Shown: positions 62,260-64,000 of the stretch, one piece after another | Position numbering within the stretch: position 1 is the first letter of the stretch | How the letters are laid out: every line of letters begins with the position of its first letter | Origin: Riptortus pedestris | Taxonomy: Eukaryota; Arthropoda; Insecta; Hemiptera; Alydidae | Reading direction: 5' to 3' | NCBI GenBank assembly: GCA_019009955.1 | Contig: CM032232.1 | Span: 68,800,001-68,864,000, forward strand | Length of the DNA: 64,000 nt | Made by a program: the position numbers and the translations under genes | The notes under the pieces: model-generated | What the model was told of the DNA's origin: nothing | Databases searched by the model: none | The model's input: only the letters and a program-made list of their open reading frames with translations

Positions 62260-62838
62260 GGCATCATCCATTCTCATCGGCCCAGCTGCCGCATCATCTC
62301 CCAGTTCGGCCTAGACCTTCATCAAGGCTACACCGTTCTCATCGGCCCAGCTGCTGCATCACCTCCCAGTTCGGCCTAGACCTTCACTAAGGCTACATCC
62401 GTTCTCATCGGCCCAGCTGCCGCATCACCTCCCAGTTCAGCCTAGACCTTCATTAAGGCATCATCCGTTCTCATAGGCCCAGCTGCCGCATCATCTCCCA
62501 GTTCGGCCTAGACCTTCATCAAGTCTACACCGTTCTCATCGGCCCAGCTGCCGCATCACCTCCCAGTTCGGCCTAGACCTTCACTAAGGCATCATCCGTT
62601 CTCATCAGCCCAGCTGCCGCATCACCTCCCAGTTCGGACTAGACCTTCACTAAGGCATCATCCGTTCTCATCAGCCCAGCTGCCGCATCACCTCCCAGTT
62701 CGGACTAGACCTTCACTAAGGCATCATCCGTTCTCATCAGCCCAGCTGCCGCATCACCTCTCAGTTCGGCCTAGACCTTCACGAAGGCTATACCTACTAA
62801 GGCATCATCCGTTCACACCGGCTCAGCTGCCGCATCAC
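62232..62838 (+). repeat. 66-base minisatellite inside the BEL element
   Basis: About nine copies, with the landmark CTCCCAGTTC recurring at 62232, 62298, 62363, 62429, 62495, 62560, 62626, 62692 and 62758 (spacing 65-66). It starts exactly where integrase homology ends. The unit is GC-richer than the surroundings. The spacing is a whole number of codons, but the frames contain stops. Confidence 0.95.
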
Positions 62839-62915
62839 CTTCCACAGATATCGCTGCCAGTCAGCCGTACACGACTACGCCTCAACCGGACACCACGTGT
62901 TCCCCGGCCATCATT

Positions 62916-62924
62916 CTCTTTCTC

Positions 62925-62957
<33 letters not shown>
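62916..62957. repeat. (TC)n microsatellite
   Basis: CT repeat of about 40 bases in the 3' part of the BEL element, near the start of its LTR-derived sequence. Confidence 0.92.
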
Positions 62958-62961
<4 letters not shown>

Positions 62962-63426
62962 ACAGTTAAGATTATCATTATTATTATTATGTTATTAAGA
63001 GCTCAGTAGTTGACTAATTAGTTTATAATATAATATTAAGTTTTATCATCATTAATTTTAAAGGGTTTAATTTTTTGTTATGTTATTTATCTCACATGAG
63101 AAGAGAATTATTATTTTAATCATTAAATTATTTATGCCCTATATTTTAGTTATTTTCTTTGATGTTTCCCCCTTCTCTGCTGCGACCAGCTGTATTAGCC
63201 AACATTGGCCATCACAAAACAGCAGTCGGTGTTAGGAGCTTCAAGCGAATATCCTAACCGCTGCAACAGAAATTATTTGCCAAATATTTAAATATAACAA
63301 GAACTATCGAACACATTTACTGGCTAAATTCATGGGAAGGATTAGCCCAAATTATTTATTCTTCTGACCTAAAACTGCTAGAAATGGGTTTCTGTTTCAG
63401 GTAAAAAAATAAAACAACTTAATTAC

Positions 63427-63598
63427 TCCAAGATTTAGCAGTTCAGAAAAATCTGGAGTGTATTCCATAGCCCAAGAGTACTTCTTTTTTACCAATTCCT
63501 CTATAGTGTTTGGTTTCTTTGTGTACTCCTGTTTAGTTAGATGAGATATAAGTCCACTTGAAAAACATGTTGTCAATATCATACTGAATAGAGCCCAC
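63427..63598 (-). CDS. ionotropic receptor, TM3/pore-side exon (first visible)
   Basis: 172 bases after acceptor TTTTTTAG, ending before donor GTAATT. One base completes a previous codon; the text then reads WALFSMILTTCFSSGLISHL, TKQEYTKKPNTIEELVKKKY and ends ELLNLG in phase 0. The hydrophobic helix ending SSGLIS-LT corresponds to the third membrane segment after the pore, and the I-EEL stretch to the start of the S2 lobe, both typical of IRs. The upstream exons (N-terminal domain, S1, pore) must lie beyond the right edge of the window; none is visible up to 64000. Phase and order agree with the three downstream exons. Confidence 0.85.
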
Positions 63599-63629
63599 CT
63601 AAAAAATAAAAAATATAAAAATAAAATAA

Positions 63630-63630
<1 letters not shown>

Positions 63631-63665
<35 letters not shown>
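63631..63665. repeat. (TA)n microsatellite
   Basis: Pure TA run of about 35 bases in the IR intron upstream of the first visible exon. Confidence 0.93.
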
Positions 63666-63669
<4 letters not shown>

Positions 63670-64000
63670 GTGATGATGTTTTCAACTAGGTTATATTTAT
63701 ATATGGTGTGTTATTCTTTTTGGAGTTTTGGTCAATGTTGGTGAAATAAATCTTAGTTTATGCCGATATTTCGAGAATCTTTATTTTCTCTTCTTCAGGG
63801 CTGTAAAATTACAGGTACTACTTTATAATATTGCACATTATACACTAAAGATACCTACAAACTATTACACATGGTTATAGTAACCTTCCTTATTTTGTTT
63901 ACACAGCAGGGTCACAGCCTATATACAATATTCATGCCCATACATACATATATTCACTTACATAACACTCAAGCACCCCATAACACCAAATTATATATAA
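63666..64000. other. right flank, IR intron sequence
   Basis: No exon, RNA or recognised repeat is visible. Confidence 0.4.

Larger units (their letters stand above)
59747..63268 (+). mobile_element. decayed BEL/Pao LTR retrotransposon in an IR intron
   Basis: The element starts TGTTGCGGCAACA at 59747 and ends CCGCTGCAACA at 63268. Both outer edges abut GAAAT (59742-59746 and 63269-63273), a perfect 5-base target duplication of the size BEL/Pao integrases make. The first roughly 100 bases (LTR start) and the last 400 or so (LTR end) do not match each other. No second LTR start or end is visible inside, so parts of both LTRs, gag and much of pol have been deleted. Domains follow in normal order: protease, RT remnant, RNase H, integrase. 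It lies opposite to the IR gene and does not interrupt an exon. Confidence 0.88.

Noticed and set aside
59747..63268. Possible functional retroviral-type pol gene
   Set aside because: At least three frame changes, an in-frame stop, a missing RT core and a truncated integrase end rule out function.

Overview
The window is AT-rich animal nuclear DNA, almost certainly from an insect or a close arthropod relative. Two protein-coding genes support this: a single-coding-exon Frizzled receptor of the Fz5/8 class (Drosophila fz2 type), and the last four exons of an ionotropic receptor (IR), a protostome-specific offshoot of the glutamate receptor family. No bacterial or viral genome organisation is present. 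I cannot name the species; the order is not determinable from these genes by eye.

Layout. Positions 1 to about 39.6 kb hold no intact protein gene. Two well-formed splice-site pairs near the left end (donor at 1773; an 87-base exon 2735-2821) could be 5' non-coding exons of fz2. If so, fz2 has an intron of about 37 kb, filled with simple repeats and transposable elements. The fz2 coding sequence lies at 39631-41343, just inside an exon whose splice acceptor ends at 39614. A nearby polyadenylation signal lies at 41567. A repeat-poor, AT-rich stretch from about 44.5 to 48.05 kb may be a long alternative 3' UTR. From 54.6 to 63.6 kb the minus strand carries the four terminal IR exons. A decayed BEL/Pao retrotransposon sits in the largest intron between them.

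The mobile DNA sorts into recognisable families. (1) A tRNA-derived SINE, about 13 full or partial copies, four with clean 10-14 base target duplications. (2) A 0.6-1.0 kb non-autonomous family, about 13 copies. Its ends carry a 5' hairpin, a 14-base subterminal inverted repeat and a palindromic 3' end, with an internal (TA)n tract; this architecture resembles Helentron/HINE elements. (3) A Helitron-like family, four copies. The 3' end has a GC hairpin followed by CTAG-T, and the body carries an internal tandem repeat of about 299 bases with a conserved stem-loop. (4) A 1.1 kb element with 29-base perfect terminal inverted repeats and remnants of a DUF7869-like protein. (5) A mariner-like deletion derivative with terminal inverted repeats of about 140 bases, itself interrupted by a retroposed segment. 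(6) The BEL/Pao element, with a 5-base target duplication, an in-frame protease-to-RT deletion, several frameshifts and a 66-base minisatellite.

The genes have no operon-like relation. fz2 (plus strand) and the IR gene (minus strand) converge, with about 13 kb of repeats between their stop codons. The most unusual signals are structural: the HINE-like and Helitron-like families, a templated 26-base perfect hairpin inside one HINE copy, a foldback element nested in a SINE, and the internally rearranged BEL element.
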